DNA of 64,000 nt from Monilinia fructicola (GCA_008692225.1 VICG01000010.1:2046001-2110000), one strand, 5' to 3'. Shown: positions 1 through 12,422, counted from the stretch's first letter. The notes: a model not told the origin generated them from the letters alone. A program made the numbers and translations.

Positions 1-671
1 TTCGTTTCATTTGGTTCTTATGAGGCGTATATCTGCCCAAGCTGTTGTGATTCTTTCTCCCAATTACTTAATTCTGTTACCGACGACTTCGCTGGCAATC
101 TGAACTTTCTAGACTTTTCCATTTATAAACATACCCACCTCGATACTCATATGTACAGTAATCTTTCGCGCCTCATCTTGCTCTCATTTGATAGATTTCT
201 CGTCCACCAAATGATTGGAATGGTACAAATGGATACAAGATATGGAGATGAAAGATTTGGCATGATTGGCGACACGTTCGTAGATGGAAAGGGGTGATGG
301 ATATCGTGTACCTATCGGCTTTTCTTCCTACTTGACATAAGATGTACTCAGGCATTCTTACAGCCTTATGGAGATAACTTATGATGGGAGAATGAAGGGA
401 AACAGTTATGGAAGAGATGGACCAATCTGATCGGCAAGAAAATACATGGGTGGCTGAAGTTTTGTGACGTGTCAGGGGAAATTCTGAGCATGGCTGGGAT
501 GGAGAGAGCGAAGCCAATGAAGAGAGCATCCAGGGGAAAATCACTTTTACTGTGCTTCTTTTTGCTGCCTCTTGTTGCTTCGTTACATTTAGGGTCAAGT
601 GGTTAAGTATGGGATGGACATTGAATTTCTTATTCGAGATGTGACGTCTGAGTCTGACGGTGGCCAAAGGG

Positions 672-715
672 GGAGATCCTCCGGTAGATATGATAAAAGA
701 TCCTCCGGTAGATAT
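672..715 (+). repeat. Short direct repeat of about 18 bp
   Basis: The segment GATCCTCCGGTAGATATG occurs twice, separated by only a few bases (GATAAAA-type spacer). It gives a repeated Ser-Ser-Gly-Arg-Tyr pattern if translated on the plus strand. This looks like a local tandem duplication. No function is evident. Confidence 0.6.
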
Positions 716-1481
716 GGTAGAGTATCATCAGTGAAGAATTTGTGGTCTTGTGATGAGAAGAAAAAGGAGGAGAAAGGAGGAGAAAGGACAAAAAAAGGAG
801 ACGACGTGATAGAGAGAACTAAAAGAGGATACCGACCGGTAGTCCTGATATGGTAAAGGAGAAGCCAAAGAGGGTGAAGGATGACTTAAAGAGGAATAAG
901 GATGACAAAGTTTATGTAAATTCATATTTCCTTAGAACTCGGTAAGATTACTTATGCAACCTTAGGTAAATCATTCTATAAAGGACCCTTAGTCCACACA
1001 ACCAAAATCAACGGGGCGGTCCGATGGATTGCAAAGTACAATACCCGTGGACAGTATAGTACAGCCAGTTCTAGTAGTCCTCGGATGATAATGAGTAAGT
1101 ACAGTCAGTATCTAGCTAGTAGGCAACTTTGATTAGTTCCAATACTACCTAGGCAATGTGATGGAATGACATGTTGGATGCTTAACAGCCGAACGGAGTA
1201 CCGGAATAATGAAATTTATACAATCACGGCATTATTTTTATATCCATGGATATTTCTAGTATTTTTGGGTGGTTTTTGAAGAATGGATAATTAAGGATAA
1301 AATGATTAGAAAGGAAGGAGAGGAACGAATAAAGTCTAATAGAATAATAATATATTAAGGAATAGAATAATAATATATTAAGGAATAGAATAAATAGAAT
1401 ATATATAAGTAATAATAAATATCTGATATTTTTATATTTATATATAAAGTAAGTATTTAGTATAATAATTAAGATATAGAT

Positions 1482-1850
1482 ATAAATATTTATTATTTAT
1501 TATTTTATTATTTATTATTTATTATTTATTATTTTTATTATTTATTATTTATTATTTATTATTTATTATTTATTATTTATTATTTATTATTTATTATTTA
1601 TTATTTATTATTTATTATTTATTATTTATTTATTTATATTTATTTATTATTATTATTTATTATTTATTATTTATTATTTATTATTTATTATTTATTATTT
1701 ATTATTTATTATTTATTATTTATTATTTATTATTTATTATTTATTATTTATTATTTATTATTTATTATTTATTATTTATTATTTATTATTATTTTATTAT
1801 TTATTATTTATTATTTATTATTTTTATTTTATTATTTATTATTTATTAAT
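1482..1850. repeat. (ATTATTT)n heptanucleotide satellite
   Basis: About 370 bases consist almost entirely of tandem ATTATTT units with a few slips: an extra TTT near 1533, a TTATTTATATT variant near 1625, and TTATTTTATT variants near 1790-1830. A seven-base unit is unusual compared with the di-, tri- and tetranucleotide repeats elsewhere in the window. The flanks (1330-1480 and 1850-2070) are also AT-rich and contain a duplicated AGGAATAGAATAATAATATA segment. The exact copy number may be unreliable in an assembly. Confidence 0.9.
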
Positions 1851-2605
1851 ATAAATAAGAATTATTTTAAGTAAAAGAAAGAGATTAAATAAAAAAAGAA
1901 AAAAGAAAAACGAAAAAGGAATCAAAATTAAAATAAAATAAAATCAAAATCTATAAAGAGAATAAAATCTTTTTTAATATTAAATAACTTAAATATAATA
2001 ATAATATAGTAGACTATGCTTTTCTTTTCGTTGAATACCTTAAAAGAGTAATTATATAATTATTTATTATTACTCTACTACTATTATCTATTACCTTTTC
2101 AAGGTTATTTCAGTCAGACCCGTGAACATACTCTCTTTATTCCTTACACTCATTACCTAGACCTTACCCGTTACTCACTACCTACCTGAAGGTCAGCCGG
2201 CATGAGACTAGATTCACATCAGCTCGCGATAACCCCAACTTTTCCTTCATTTTACTTTACTTTTTACTTGACTGGATTGAACTAAGCCTTCTTATTTTCT
2301 TTCCATCTCATCTAAATCAATTCAAATCAAATCAATTCCATTCATTCCATTCATTCCTTCACCAAATATATCAAATCAAAATTCTGGGTACGGCTGACTG
2401 GGTTGATTGTTACTCATCTACCCAGTATCTACTTAACAACCATTCAATTTTTGAAATCAAAGCAAACTTGGACCCTTTATATCCATCTCCAAGTCAATTT
2501 CAACAACAAAAACAACAACAACAATAACAACAACAATAATTAGTATAAACAAAACAAAGCAAAGCAAAGCAAACAAACACAATACACAAACATAATACAC
2601 AATAA

Positions 2606-4269
2606 ATGTCAACGACAAACTATCATACCAATTCTTTCCTTCCTTCTACAACAGGTGTATTCAATATGGCACATCCACATTTGATTCGATTACCACTCTC
2701 TCATTCAGGCTCTTCGGTCAATTCACCGATGTCTACTCATCAACATCACTTTGGTTCTGGTCCAACCAGCTACTTCTCTCCTCCGAATACATCCTCTCCA
2801 TCACAATTCATACAACGTTCACCACCTAGCGGCGGACCAATTTCTCCTCCTCGTACTCGATCCGCTTCTGCAGAAAGTTCTAATGCCCAAATCGTTGAAA
2901 ACTACAGAAAATACTCACAGAACTTGAGAGAGCAGCATGAGGGAGAAATAGCACACATTGTGGCAGACAGAAAACGTGCCGCAGAAGTTATGGAAGAAGA
3001 ACGAGAATTATGGGCCATAGAAAGAAAATCCTTGGTTTCTAGAATTCGACATCTCGAGTCAAAACTGGCTTCACACGGGGAGGTTGTTTCACCCGCTGGA
3101 ATACTAAATTTGGATCTTGGAGATTTAGGATTTGTTCCAACAGCAGACAATATCTTCACCAGTCCAACTGGCTTGCCAATTGTGAAAGGACCAGAAAAAG
3201 TAAATGGATCACCAGCAGGAAGTGGAATATCAGGATCAAAGAAATCATCACATGGTCATCCAGAAATCAAGCAAGAGTCGGGAAGAAATGCAGATGGAAC
3301 GCCTTTCTATGCACCAGCACCACAAAACCCCATCCGAACATTTACAACAGAATCAGAAACTTTAAGAGTTGAAGATATCCACGCGCCAAGACAAAACACC
3401 AATACAAGTGACACAGGAATTGACCCCGTCCGATTTTGTCGGATCCTCTCAGCGTACATCACCTGAATTTCCAGGTCCACATCACTCTGCTGTGCATTGG
3501 GAAGAGGATGAGAGCACCAAGGGGAGTATTATCGGTGTTGATAGTATAGATATATCACACATCGCCCCACATCTCGAAGGTGTCCCCATCAAAGCCAGCG
3601 CTGTTGATCCAGTTTTTGTTGCAAAAGTTTTAAGTCCCAGCTCTGCAAGTCCAAGATTAAGTCCAAGTATCAAACCACCAGGAAGAGATGTTTGTTCCAA
3701 TATAGCAGACTTAGGCAAGGTACATCTAGAACCGGAGAATAAGAGATTGACAATGTATGCGGGTCATACGCCTAATCATTCCATTTCACGTTTTCTCCGA
3801 TTTGGTCAAGGAGGATGGTGATGAGACGCCCAGGGGTTTTGATCGACTTGTTCATCGTGGATCACTTGCGCCAATACCGGATGAGGACGAAAGATTGGCG
3901 CTTGATGGACTACTACCCGACGAAGATGATGAAGAAATGCACGATCGTCCATTGAAGGGACCATTATGCCTTACGAATGTTACTGCTCGAGATGAACTTT
4001 TCCTAGAAGCGCTTACAGAGAAATTGGAGGAAGTGAAGAACTCAAGACCTGGTAGTGAGGATGCAAGTCCATCTGCACCTAGTAGTCCGGTTTTGGAGAT
4101 GAAGAGGCCGAGAAGTAGGGGCATTGGCGGTGGTGGCGATGATGGGAGAGGCATGGAGGGAGAGGGAGGATATGAGGAGGATGAGGATGAAGAGCCGGTC
4201 GAACCAGTAGAAGTGAAGCTGAAGTTAAAGCCCAGTATGAATTTTGGAAGACCAATGGGTTTCAAATGA
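2606..4269 (+). CDS. Conserved fungal coiled-coil protein of unknown function (about 553 aa)
   Basis: Not recognised as a named protein. The N-terminal ~90 residues are Ser/Pro/His-rich and probably disordered. Roughly residues 95-155 form a charged coiled coil (many Glu, Arg and Lys with heptad-like Leu/Ile). A Gly/Ser/Lys linker follows. The C-terminal half is acidic and carries the segment PLKGPLCLTN followed by a DELFLEAL helix that looks conserved. The reading frame moves twice without plausible introns: around 3424-3427 (CCCC, one C too many) and around 3791-3794 (TTTT, one T too many). Removing one base at each gives a continuous 554-codon frame. I therefore treat it as one single-exon gene with homopolymer indels. 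Alternatives are small introns, for example 3368-3416 (weak GTTGAA donor) and 3720-3810. The start is the ATG after a CAA-rich leader. Confidence 0.7.
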
Positions 4270-5343
4270 TTGGGCTTTAGTCGGCTGGGGCAGTCAGCAT
4301 TTTTCTTTTTATCTTTTGTTGAAACTTACTGCGATGCACTCGTGACAACTACGAATGAGGGGCAAGAGCGAATTTGCATGGACGAACTGATGGTGTAATT
4401 TCTGGAGTCTCGAAAATTGGAAACTTCCCTCTTCTCTCGGTTGACTTGGATTTGACTTGGGTGGCTGGACTGGGCCAGGTCGGATCGAGCTAGTATTCAA
4501 ACTTTGGATCAGAGGAAAGATTGCATGGATGGATGAAAGTCATCGTGAAATAGACACACGGATGGAAAGCATGGAAAACATGAGTGGACGAAATAACATC
4601 GACGGACGAATGGACGGAAGCATGCAGGTAGACGGATGGATGCATGGAAAGATACCCCCCCTCTACCCCCCCTTTTACAAGATTTCTTTTGTCAGCAAAA
4701 CAGCGCTTTGAGAGTTCCTGCCACCAGCATCATGAAATGGATGCAGCATTGGCGGCATGGAACACATTGGCCATGATATCACATCAGAAGAATACCAACC
4801 ATGACTTTGTTTTGAATTGGGTATAGATGGCGGCTAGCAAGCATGGCATAGCATAGCGTAGCGTAGCGCAATATAGCTTCTTTTAATGAAAACCTTCTTC
4901 TTCTTCTTCTTCTTCTTCTTCATAATTTCTGTTCTTGATACTCGATCTGTGTCGTCATTGGGGTTTATTTAATGGGTGAAGACATAATGTATGGATTTTG
5001 ATTTTTGATTCACTAGTGTTTTGATTATCGGTTTTCATTTGATTGTAGTGACTATTTGATCATCATACTGTATGTAGTAAAGGAAGACCTTATTCAATCC
5101 ATCCATCCATCCACCCTTTATCCATCCTCGATACCAGATCTCATCCATATATTTTCGAGCTAGGTATCTATCTATCTGTACGCACATCCCTCATGGCATA
5201 TCTCGCCCATCCCAGGGTTCCCAAAGCTTTGTGACAAAATCAACTGATGTGCCCAGAGCTTCCGCTCCTGGATCCCCCTCTTTCGGTAAGCGAAACGCCA
5301 CTCCCGTGTAACTATCAATGCAGTTTGTCTTTCTTGCCAGCCC
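4270..5343. other. Intergenic region, convergent 3' ends, with microsatellites
   Basis: Lies between the 3' end of the coiled-coil gene and the 3' end of the BAR-SH3 gene. It contains GGAT/GGAC-type tetranucleotide-like runs (4520-4660), a (CTT)n tract at about 4898-4921, a GCATAGCATAGCGTAGCG run near 4841-4868 and a TCCA run near 5098-5114. No gene is seen. Confidence 0.6.
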
Positions 5344-6943
5344 CTACGCCGCCTTGCAATAATTCGCTGGGAAACTGCCTTTAACTCCCCTCAGCTCCCC
5401 ATCCCACCAATCATCTGTACTTCCCGTTTTCTTCGTGACCCGAATCCGGTCACCTTCTCTAAAACTCAGATCCCCTTCTCCCTGTCCATCAAAACTATAG
5501 AGCGCCACTACATAAGTCCCGACATTAGATGACCCGAGTCGTTTAGGTGGCGGAGGAGGTGGTTTTTTCTTGCCAATCGCAGAATTGACGGCTACGCCCT
5601 CATTGTTGGACCCTCGTTGGAAGTAATCTAACGAAGGGCCGGCAGGGGAATAGGATGATTGGGTGGATACAGGTGTTAAATGGGTAGAGTGCTCCGTTTG
5701 AGTCGGGAGCGAGGATTCGGAGTTATCTGTGTTGTAGGCTGGCGATGAGAAGACGGGGACGGTATGTGCTGAAGGAATGCGAGGACGTGAGGCCGAACGA
5801 ATAGGCGGACGATCAGGTTTAGGGGGCCGGGCTTCGGGATATGTGGTCGAGACACTGGGGTTGGGTGATGGATCGCGATTGGTACTTATGGATTGGTTCG
5901 ATGGACGACGGGAGAAACCATTGCGGACATTCAAGCCGGTTATGGATTTAGGGGCTGCGTTTTCGTCGCCCACATTCATGGGTTGGTGGACGGCTCTACC
6001 CCGGCGTATGCAATCTATGAGTTCGACTTCTTGTTTTACAGGGAGATAGTCGCGATTCCAGTCGGCAATTACATCCTCCATTGATGGCGGTGGTGAGGGA
6101 AAACCAACATCTTCGCAGTAGTTGTGTAGTGCTGTGTAATATTGCGCGAGGAGGGTGTTTTGGATCATTATTTGTACTGCGAGTAGATGCGGTAAAATTG
6201 AGAAAGCTGCAGTAATTACAGGTGGTAATGTTTCTCGAAGATGGGCATCTGCATCTTTGAACGCCTAGATAGTATTAATATTTGATACGCACTTTACGGG
6301 ATCCAGGAACCTACCTCTGCGGCTCTGCTTTGTTCCTCTTCAGCTTTTGCTAGAGCTGCATTCTCCCGATCACTTCTCTTCATCTTCGCAGAACCTTTGT
6401 TGACCTTGTCTATGTATCTCTCCCAATCCAATCTCTTATTCTCCCGTTTTTTGATGGTCTTCCGAATGGGTTGCAAAAGCTCTCTTGCTTCCGTAGCTGG
6501 CTTTGTAACCCGAGAATCCATCATCATAACTTCTTCCAATAAATCCGTTTTCAGTTCCGTATATGTTTCCTTCAGTTTTATAGTTCTATCCATCTGTTGT
6601 CGAGGGGTAATAGCTGGGTTATCTCGATGAGCATCACTGGTGCCTACAATGGGCTGATATAATTCTTCAAAACTGGTTGCCGAATTTAACTGAGAGGAAA
6701 GGATAGATACCCAGGCATCTCTCCATGCTTTTGAAGCTTCGATTATCTGGAAGTGTGCATTAGAAACCATACAATGGCGCCGCACAGATATAGATCTGGC
6801 TTCATGTCGCGACAATCAAGGCAACTTACCATATTGAGCATCTTATTCGCATCTTCATAGTCGTTTAAAAGTACTGATACCTTGGCAGTATCCCCAGGAC
6901 CTCTATGCCGGATCTTACCAATCTGCCTGTGCATGGAATTCAT
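5344..6943 (-). CDS. BAR domain - SH3 adaptor protein (amphiphysin/Rvs-like)
   Basis: Predicted membrane-curvature and endocytosis/actin adaptor. Three exons: 6943-6830, 6746-6315 and 6264-5344; introns of 83 and 50 nt have clean GTAAGT and GTAGGT donors and CAG/TAG acceptors, all phase 0. The product is about 488 aa. Residues 1-~250 form a helical BAR-type region (charged helices such as RPATEARELL-like and KKRENKRLDWERY). A Ser/Pro-rich linker with a seven-Pro run (KKPPPPPP) precedes the C-terminal SH3 domain, visible as ALYSFDGQGEGDLSF, then the DDWWDGE and GSFPANY motifs. It belongs to the filamentous-fungal BAR-SH3 family rather than the canonical Rvs161/Rvs167 pair, because the N-terminus differs (MNSMHRQIGK). 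The start is the second in-frame ATG; an upstream ATG at 6967 would add eight residues. No frameshift is seen. Confidence 0.88.
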
Positions 6944-6967
6944 ATCGATGGTGAAATAATGTATCAA

Positions 6968-9485
6968 CTAGATTGTCGTTGGTGTATGCTGTTGAAGTCG
7001 ACAGTGTACACCGTGAGAAGAGAGGGAGAGATCAATGATGATTCCACGTTGGTGTTGTTTTAGATGATCAGGAAATTCGTAGATATTTGAAAAGTAGGTA
7101 GGGACAGTTGTCAATATATTAATTGATAAGTTTCCAACGTCGAAACACAGCCTCATTCACAGATTAAAGATAGTTGGTTGGTGTCTCTAAGAAATGAATG
7201 ATTAGATGTCTTTGGAGTTGTGGTATTGTAGGATTTTATTGCAGCACTCAAAATGATGGTGAAACTACTAACTAGGAGGGGTTCATGATGAATATAGAAC
7301 TATTGGATGTACCTAGCAGGCGGATGGGCCTGTGCCTCCTTAAGCTTAATAAGTCAAGTAGAACCAACCTCTCGACTCTTGAGTTCACCTGCAAGTGATA
7401 TATATAGTTTGGCTGCCCAGGAGTTTTACAAGTTGAATTACGGTACGATTACGTTATCATTGTTAACATTTGCATTGGAATGAATACTAGGTATATTAAG
7501 GAGTTCTTCTGCAAGACAAATGGAAGGGCCCGGGGAGAATTTCCATCCCCAATCTGTATCTAAATTTCAGCACAGTACTTGTAAGATTTGCATACATACT
7601 GGGTAATCTAACTATCAATGTCCGGGGCTACCTACTCACATCACATTCCAACTTTGGATTGGAAACCTCCATCTCAGCCCTGTCAAATCTTAAAAGCGGC
7701 TTTCTATGTTTCCTGTTTCAAGGATAATGAGTCTCTAGATCACGTCAGACATGTTAATCAACCCAGAAAACCACCAGTTGGTTATAGAATCTTCTCTCGT
7801 TCAACTTAACTAGAAATCCTATGATTAAATTAAATCTATGGGATTGCAGTCCATATGGAATTCGTACATTCTGGCATAGTAACATCTCGGTTAAAGTCAA
7901 GGTAGAGAGATCATAAGAGATGGACTATCGTTTACCTAGTCTGGCGCCCGTCACACTTCAAGATCAAGGGCTGTCATTATAGAAACTAGCGGGTATCCTT
8001 TTCCGGGTCCCGCCGACGACATACAATAAATTTGATTACTAATTAGCTGATATTCGACATTGAACTTCTCTGATTTGTTTTCCTTCTGTTGTTGTTCAAT
8101 GTATGTATTGGTCTACATAGACTATAAGTCCGATATAGTCTGCATCCAAGCAGCAGGAGTAGTAGCCTAACCTTGAGGATATACAAGATGAGCTGGGAGG
8201 TTGGTCTCAAGTACACATACTAGGTGTCTAACATTTGTTGCAAGTGTTTGCAATCTTTAAAGCATATTGATTTCTGATGACCGAGATCTGAGCAACTGTC
8301 CTTTGGTATATCGTATATCTACTTATAAATGATGGTCAATACACGTTCATGGGTATTGTTTAACTTCCGGGTTGTAATGTGCTTGATAGACCCATTGCCG
8401 GCACCGGGAATCTTATCACCTCCACCAGCTACCGTATCCTCAATAACCATGCGACTCTGACAATCTAGCCTAGATATTGTCTCTCATAGACTGATGACAA
8501 ACCCTACTCAAGAATACGTGGGGATGGCATTTTTCGGGTCGTCTCAACGGACAGTATAAGCAGTAAACTGGCGCTTAGAAGCCGCAAGCCATCCAGAATA
8601 CCTACTGCCTAGTGGGAGTCTCGTCCATGGTGTTCCTAGTCAGCCGCTAGATTGGCATCTGTGATGTCGGCCAACGTCTTGAGATTAACAAAGTAGAATT
8701 CAGGCGTTTCCCGGGCTATGATCAAGTGGATCGGGAGCACATGCTGTGCAATCGACTAGAGCCCGAGATTCATATGTCGCGTGACCAGTTGTTAAAGCGG
8801 ATACGAATAGAAGAATGAATGAGACAGAAAGGGTTAAATCAGTAAAGGGGGAGATAATAATGGAGACTTGGGCAACTAGCTAAACGCTCGTCCGAAGAGT
8901 CGTATAGTCTCAAATACATTTGAAGAATTCTTAAAGAATCCTCCCGGTCCAGATGCGTTGCAGCATACCGACTGGGTAGGTGGCATGCAAATTCCAAAAA
9001 CTCTGTACTGAGATGTAGTTATTATCTTGATATCACCAGGTGCCTGCCTCCTTTTGTCTTGCTATTACTCCAAATTGGACAAAGCCTTATGATTTTTATG
9101 TGGCTTGATTAAGATCAAGTGCATTCCAAGAATTCGGTGAATTCATTCAAATAAGACCATCGTGATTGATCATAAAGACAACAACCCATCCCCTCCATCT
9201 CCGATCATGATGATCAGTCAACTAAATAAGCGATGAAGGGGGAGCTTCTTGAGTCCATACATCGGATCGTACTTATCTACACGTGACATGGCGGATCGGC
9301 GCGTTAGATTAGAGCAGCATCACCAGGTTCCGCGTCACGTATACTTTTGGAAACAATAAAATCTAAACGTTTTCCAAGGTTAATCTGATGCAAAGCAATC
9401 CTTTTCCATGGACGCCTACTGCCTAATAATAATATAGCACTTATAATAATATGAGTCATTTTGATAGTACCAAAACACCTTGAAA
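6968..9485. other. 2.5 kb intergenic region between divergent genes
   Basis: Separates the 5' ends of the BAR-SH3 gene (minus) and the DUF2439 gene (plus). Only short open frames occur, none with domain features or convincing codon bias. It contains scattered TAGGTA/CTAGGT-like short words but no repeat family that I can define. It presumably carries both promoters. Confidence 0.5.
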
Positions 9486-12422
9486 ATGACCGCGTCTACC
9501 AGCGTCGCTATATCTATGGGCGTTCCCCCGGATCAAAATACAGCTCCTGTGCTTGAATTTCGCTGCCTTTATACCGCAGATACTCGTCGAAAACAGAAGC
9601 GATGGCAAGATGGGCGACTCAAGTATCATACTTTCAACAAGCGTGTTATGGTATTTGATGAAAGATCGAACTTGGTTGGAGATGCCCACTGGCGCGAAAA
9701 AGCCGCACTTGATGAAGGGGCAGAGTTAGAGTTGGAACGAAATGGAATATTGGTCGAGGTATCTGAATTCTTAGAAAGGAAGGATCAAGACCTTACTGAG
9801 CTTATTGATAAAAGGGTTAAAGAGAGGGAAGAGAGGTTTATTGCGAGAAATGGGGATTCATCGCCAGCACGATCCACAGCATCTGCTATTCGGTCTCAAA
9901 GCATTGCTGCAGCTCATTCAAAACCGAAACCCCTTAACTCTATACTTGGCACACCTTCTGGTCACTATGGAAAGGCATTTATACCAAACACATCTCCATT
10001 TGAGCAACGACAGATGCTAAATGCTAGTTCTGCGGACGAAAATGAAAGTCCTCGGCCTACGAAAAGAAGAAAGGCGAACGAAACTCTGCCGAGCAAAAGT
10101 GGCTTCGCGCAGAATCTTATGGGGGCTACTCTGTCATTCACACCAACACCATCCAGTACTGGGCCTATACGCTATGAATCCTTGAAGCTAAAGTCTATCC
10201 AACGATCGGAAATCAACGATAATAAACAGAATAGAGACAATGACCGAGATGTACCCTCGAGCAGGAAAAAGGGCTTGGTGGGCGATGACATAACAAGAGA
10301 TATACACTCCTCTAAGAGCCGACTACAACAGCGAAGGAGAGACAAACCAGAAAAAAGCGGATATGCTAGTAATCTTACTGGGGCAGCTCTATCACTATCT
10401 TCTTTTTGCGAACCTACTTCGAAAACAATCGAAATGAATTTAAGCGTGCAGAAGAATCAACCAAAGACTATTGACCTATCAATGGATACGAGCTCAGATG
10501 AAGACTGCCCTTTTCCAGCGCCAGCACCTAACCCTAAGGATGTTATCCGAAAGAACAAGAAACTTCAAGTCGACCCAACTGAGAAAACATTACATTTATC
10601 ATCACCGCCAGAAAAAGTTATAGCTGTACCTGAATCAGCAGCAAAACTTTCGAGCAAAAGGCAGGAATCTCAGAACCATGTCTCGTCAATGGATCATGCA
10701 CCAGGAAGATCCCATTCGTCTCTGCGTATTAAATCTCGTCCAAGGAATAGAATGTTGATGCTTTTGGATCAGCCCAGCCATCGAACTTCTCCCTTGGGAT
10801 TAGAACAAGAGAATTTCAGGTCCACCAAGCTGGACCCTGTTGCTCCTTCAACGAGAGCATTTTCCAATTCTCGGTCTGCTCTATTGGCATTCGAACAGGA
10901 CATCGACAAACCAACCAAGCTAGATCCAGTATCGTCTGAAGCAGAATCGCCGTTACCTCACAGGCCCTCAATGGGTGGTGACCCTCGTGATGACTCTGAT
11001 AATGATACTGTTAATGAGGATAAAGTTGATGAGCTGCACATTTCAGCCTTCTCAGACTATTCAAATCTCAGTGATTTTGAAGAGGCTTCTTACTCTTCAA
11101 TAGACGTTGGCATTAATCATCAAACAATAGACACAATCCTGTCTCGCACTCGACCACCTGAGGCTCAAAAGTCGATACCTAATGTCGCATTAGCGTTGGT
11201 AGAGCAGCAAAATTCAAACTATGGACAACAGTCTTACTCGAGGAGCATAGAAAAGCCATGCAGACAACCTGATTTTGATCATTTTTCAAGAGTGGGTAAA
11301 GCGGGCTCTCAAATAACTAAAAAGCAGTCACGAGATCATGAATTTACTATGCAAACTTCACCTAAGCATCTCCCCGGAGTTTTGGGAGCCATCGAGAGAC
11401 AAATTGATGACTTCGGTGGCCTGAACAAGGATGCTACGTCGGATTGGGTCTCTACATCGAGTAAGGCTTCAGGGGAGCGATCGGAGTGTAATGCCCATCT
11501 CTTGGTTGGAGAGAATGATGCATCGGTTTCAAACTCCACCAACAACCCCAACCCGCCTATCACTGAGTCTGCTATCACATCAAACTTTGCAGAAGAGATA
11601 AATGTAGCAGTAAAGGCTCCTGCCACTGCATCGTGCGCCTTCCAACAGACCTCGGCAATTACAAAAGCTGCAATACATTCTAATTTGGCGGAGAAGAGAA
11701 ACACCGATATTTCATTGCCAAGTATAGATACAGTTTGTCCAAGAGCAGTAGTGGAGAATAGAAAATTTGCCGTTAATACAGATGGGGCAAGCTTGAATAT
11801 TATCGAATCGGATAAGATTTTTGTAGGCACAACACCCAATGGTTCTACTTTCAATGCAACTGGCCGCTTTATGGCCAAACTCATGCCAAAACAAGATCAG
11901 CACCGCGTGGAAGCTGTCCCTATCAAGAGGACGTCTAGTCCAATGGATCAACCCGCGACTTTCCTACCAACGGCACAATATTCTTCCAACGATATCGAAA
12001 TCAAGCAGTCACCAAGCTCAATTCCAGGTAATCACCCTATCGAGCAAACAAGAAGTTGCGAGGTGAGCGGATTCATGTCAGCGAATCAAATAGCAGAGAA
12101 AGAGGCACAGATTCGGACTTCAGAGACTTTAACTTCTGGGGATCAAATTCATTCAAGGCCTAGAATGATCAACCCCGCAACTCGTGGAATGTCCATTCAA
12201 AAGACTGCAAAGAGAACCCTGCACGCACTAGCTCCAACTGTCAATCAGATGGGCCCACCCGCGGCGATCTTTGGAGGCCTCGGAAGCGTGGGGAACACAA
12301 CGAACAATACTTCAGCCAAGAGCGTTGGGGATTCAAGGTATGAAACAGGCGGCAAAGGACCGTGGAGCAGAGAATCATTCGATTTGTTTGGGTCGTGGAG
12401 GCCTCCTGTACAACAGTCATAA
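9486..12422 (+). CDS. DUF2439 protein, Mte1/Dbl2/ZGRF1-type genome stability factor
   Basis: A single 978-residue frame without introns. The N-terminal ~90 residues form a DUF2439 (ZGRF1/Mte1) domain: APVLEFRCLYTADTRRKQK, then WQDGRLKYHTFNKRVMVFD and a hydrophobic/charged segment through GILVEV. Known family members are budding yeast Mte1, which partners the FANCM-like helicase Mph1 at telomeres and recombination intermediates, and fission yeast Dbl2, which promotes recruitment of the Fbh1 helicase to breaks. A nuclear recombination role is therefore inferred. The rest is long, Ser/Asn/Lys-rich and probably disordered. It contains two copies of a KSGxAxNLxGAxLS motif (about residues 204-219 and 290-305) and two TKLDPV words. 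The C-terminus (AAIFGGLGSVG ... SRESFDLFGSWRPP) looks like a conserved short peptide. The start is the ATG at 9486, the first in frame. Confidence 0.85.
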   Translation: MTASTSVAISMGVPPDQNTAPVLEFRCLYTADTRRKQKRWQDGRLKYHTFNKRVMVFDERSNLVGDAHWREKAALDEGAELELERNGILVEVSEFLERKDQDLTELIDKRVKEREERFIARNGDSSPARSTASAIRSQSIAAAHSKPKPLNSILGTPSGHYGKAFIPNTSPFEQRQMLNASSADENESPRPTKRRKANETLPSKSGFAQNLMGATLSFTPTPSSTGPIRYESLKLKSIQRSEINDNKQNRDNDRDVPSSRKKGLVGDDITRDIHSSKSRLQQRRRDKPEKSGYASNLTGAALSLSSFCEPTSKTIEMNLSVQKNQPKTIDLSMDTSSDEDCPFPAPAPNPKDVIRKNKKLQVDPTEKTLHLSSPPEKVIAVPESAAKLSSKRQESQNHVSSMDHAPGRSHSSLRIKSRPRNRMLMLLDQPSHRTSPLGLEQENFRSTKLDPVAPSTRAFSNSRSALLAFEQDIDKPTKLDPVSSEAESPLPHRPSMGGDPRDDSDNDTVNEDKVDELHISAFSDYSNLSDFEEASYSSIDVGINHQTIDTILSRTRPPEAQKSIPNVALALVEQQNSNYGQQSYSRSIEKPCRQPDFDHFSRVGKAGSQITKKQSRDHEFTMQTSPKHLPGVLGAIERQIDDFGGLNKDATSDWVSTSSKASGERSECNAHLLVGENDASVSNSTNNPNPPITESAITSNFAEEINVAVKAPATASCAFQQTSAITKAAIHSNLAEKRNTDISLPSIDTVCPRAVVENRKFAVNTDGASLNIIESDKIFVGTTPNGSTFNATGRFMAKLMPKQDQHRVEAVPIKRTSSPMDQPATFLPTAQYSSNDIEIKQSPSSIPGNHPIEQTRSCEVSGFMSANQIAEKEAQIRTSETLTSGDQIHSRPRMINPATRGMSIQKTAKRTLHALAPTVNQMGPPAAIFGGLGSVGNTTNNTSAKSVGDSRYETGGKGPWSRESFDLFGSWRPPVQQS

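Larger units (their letters stand above)
1..2605. other. Gene-free region with AT-rich repeat
   Basis: No convincing gene is visible here. Short open frames between 170 and 930 are low complexity (Ser/Arg/Lys/Glu-rich) and lack domain signatures. The centre (about 1300-2100) is extremely AT-rich and holds a long heptanucleotide array, listed separately. The last 150 bases before the next gene are rich in CAA/ACAA and AATACACA, as expected for a fungal 5' leader. Confidence 0.6.

Noticed and set aside
1482..1850. Possible telomere or centromere repeat
   Set aside because: ATTATTT is not a known telomere unit and the array is short and flanked by ordinary sequence.
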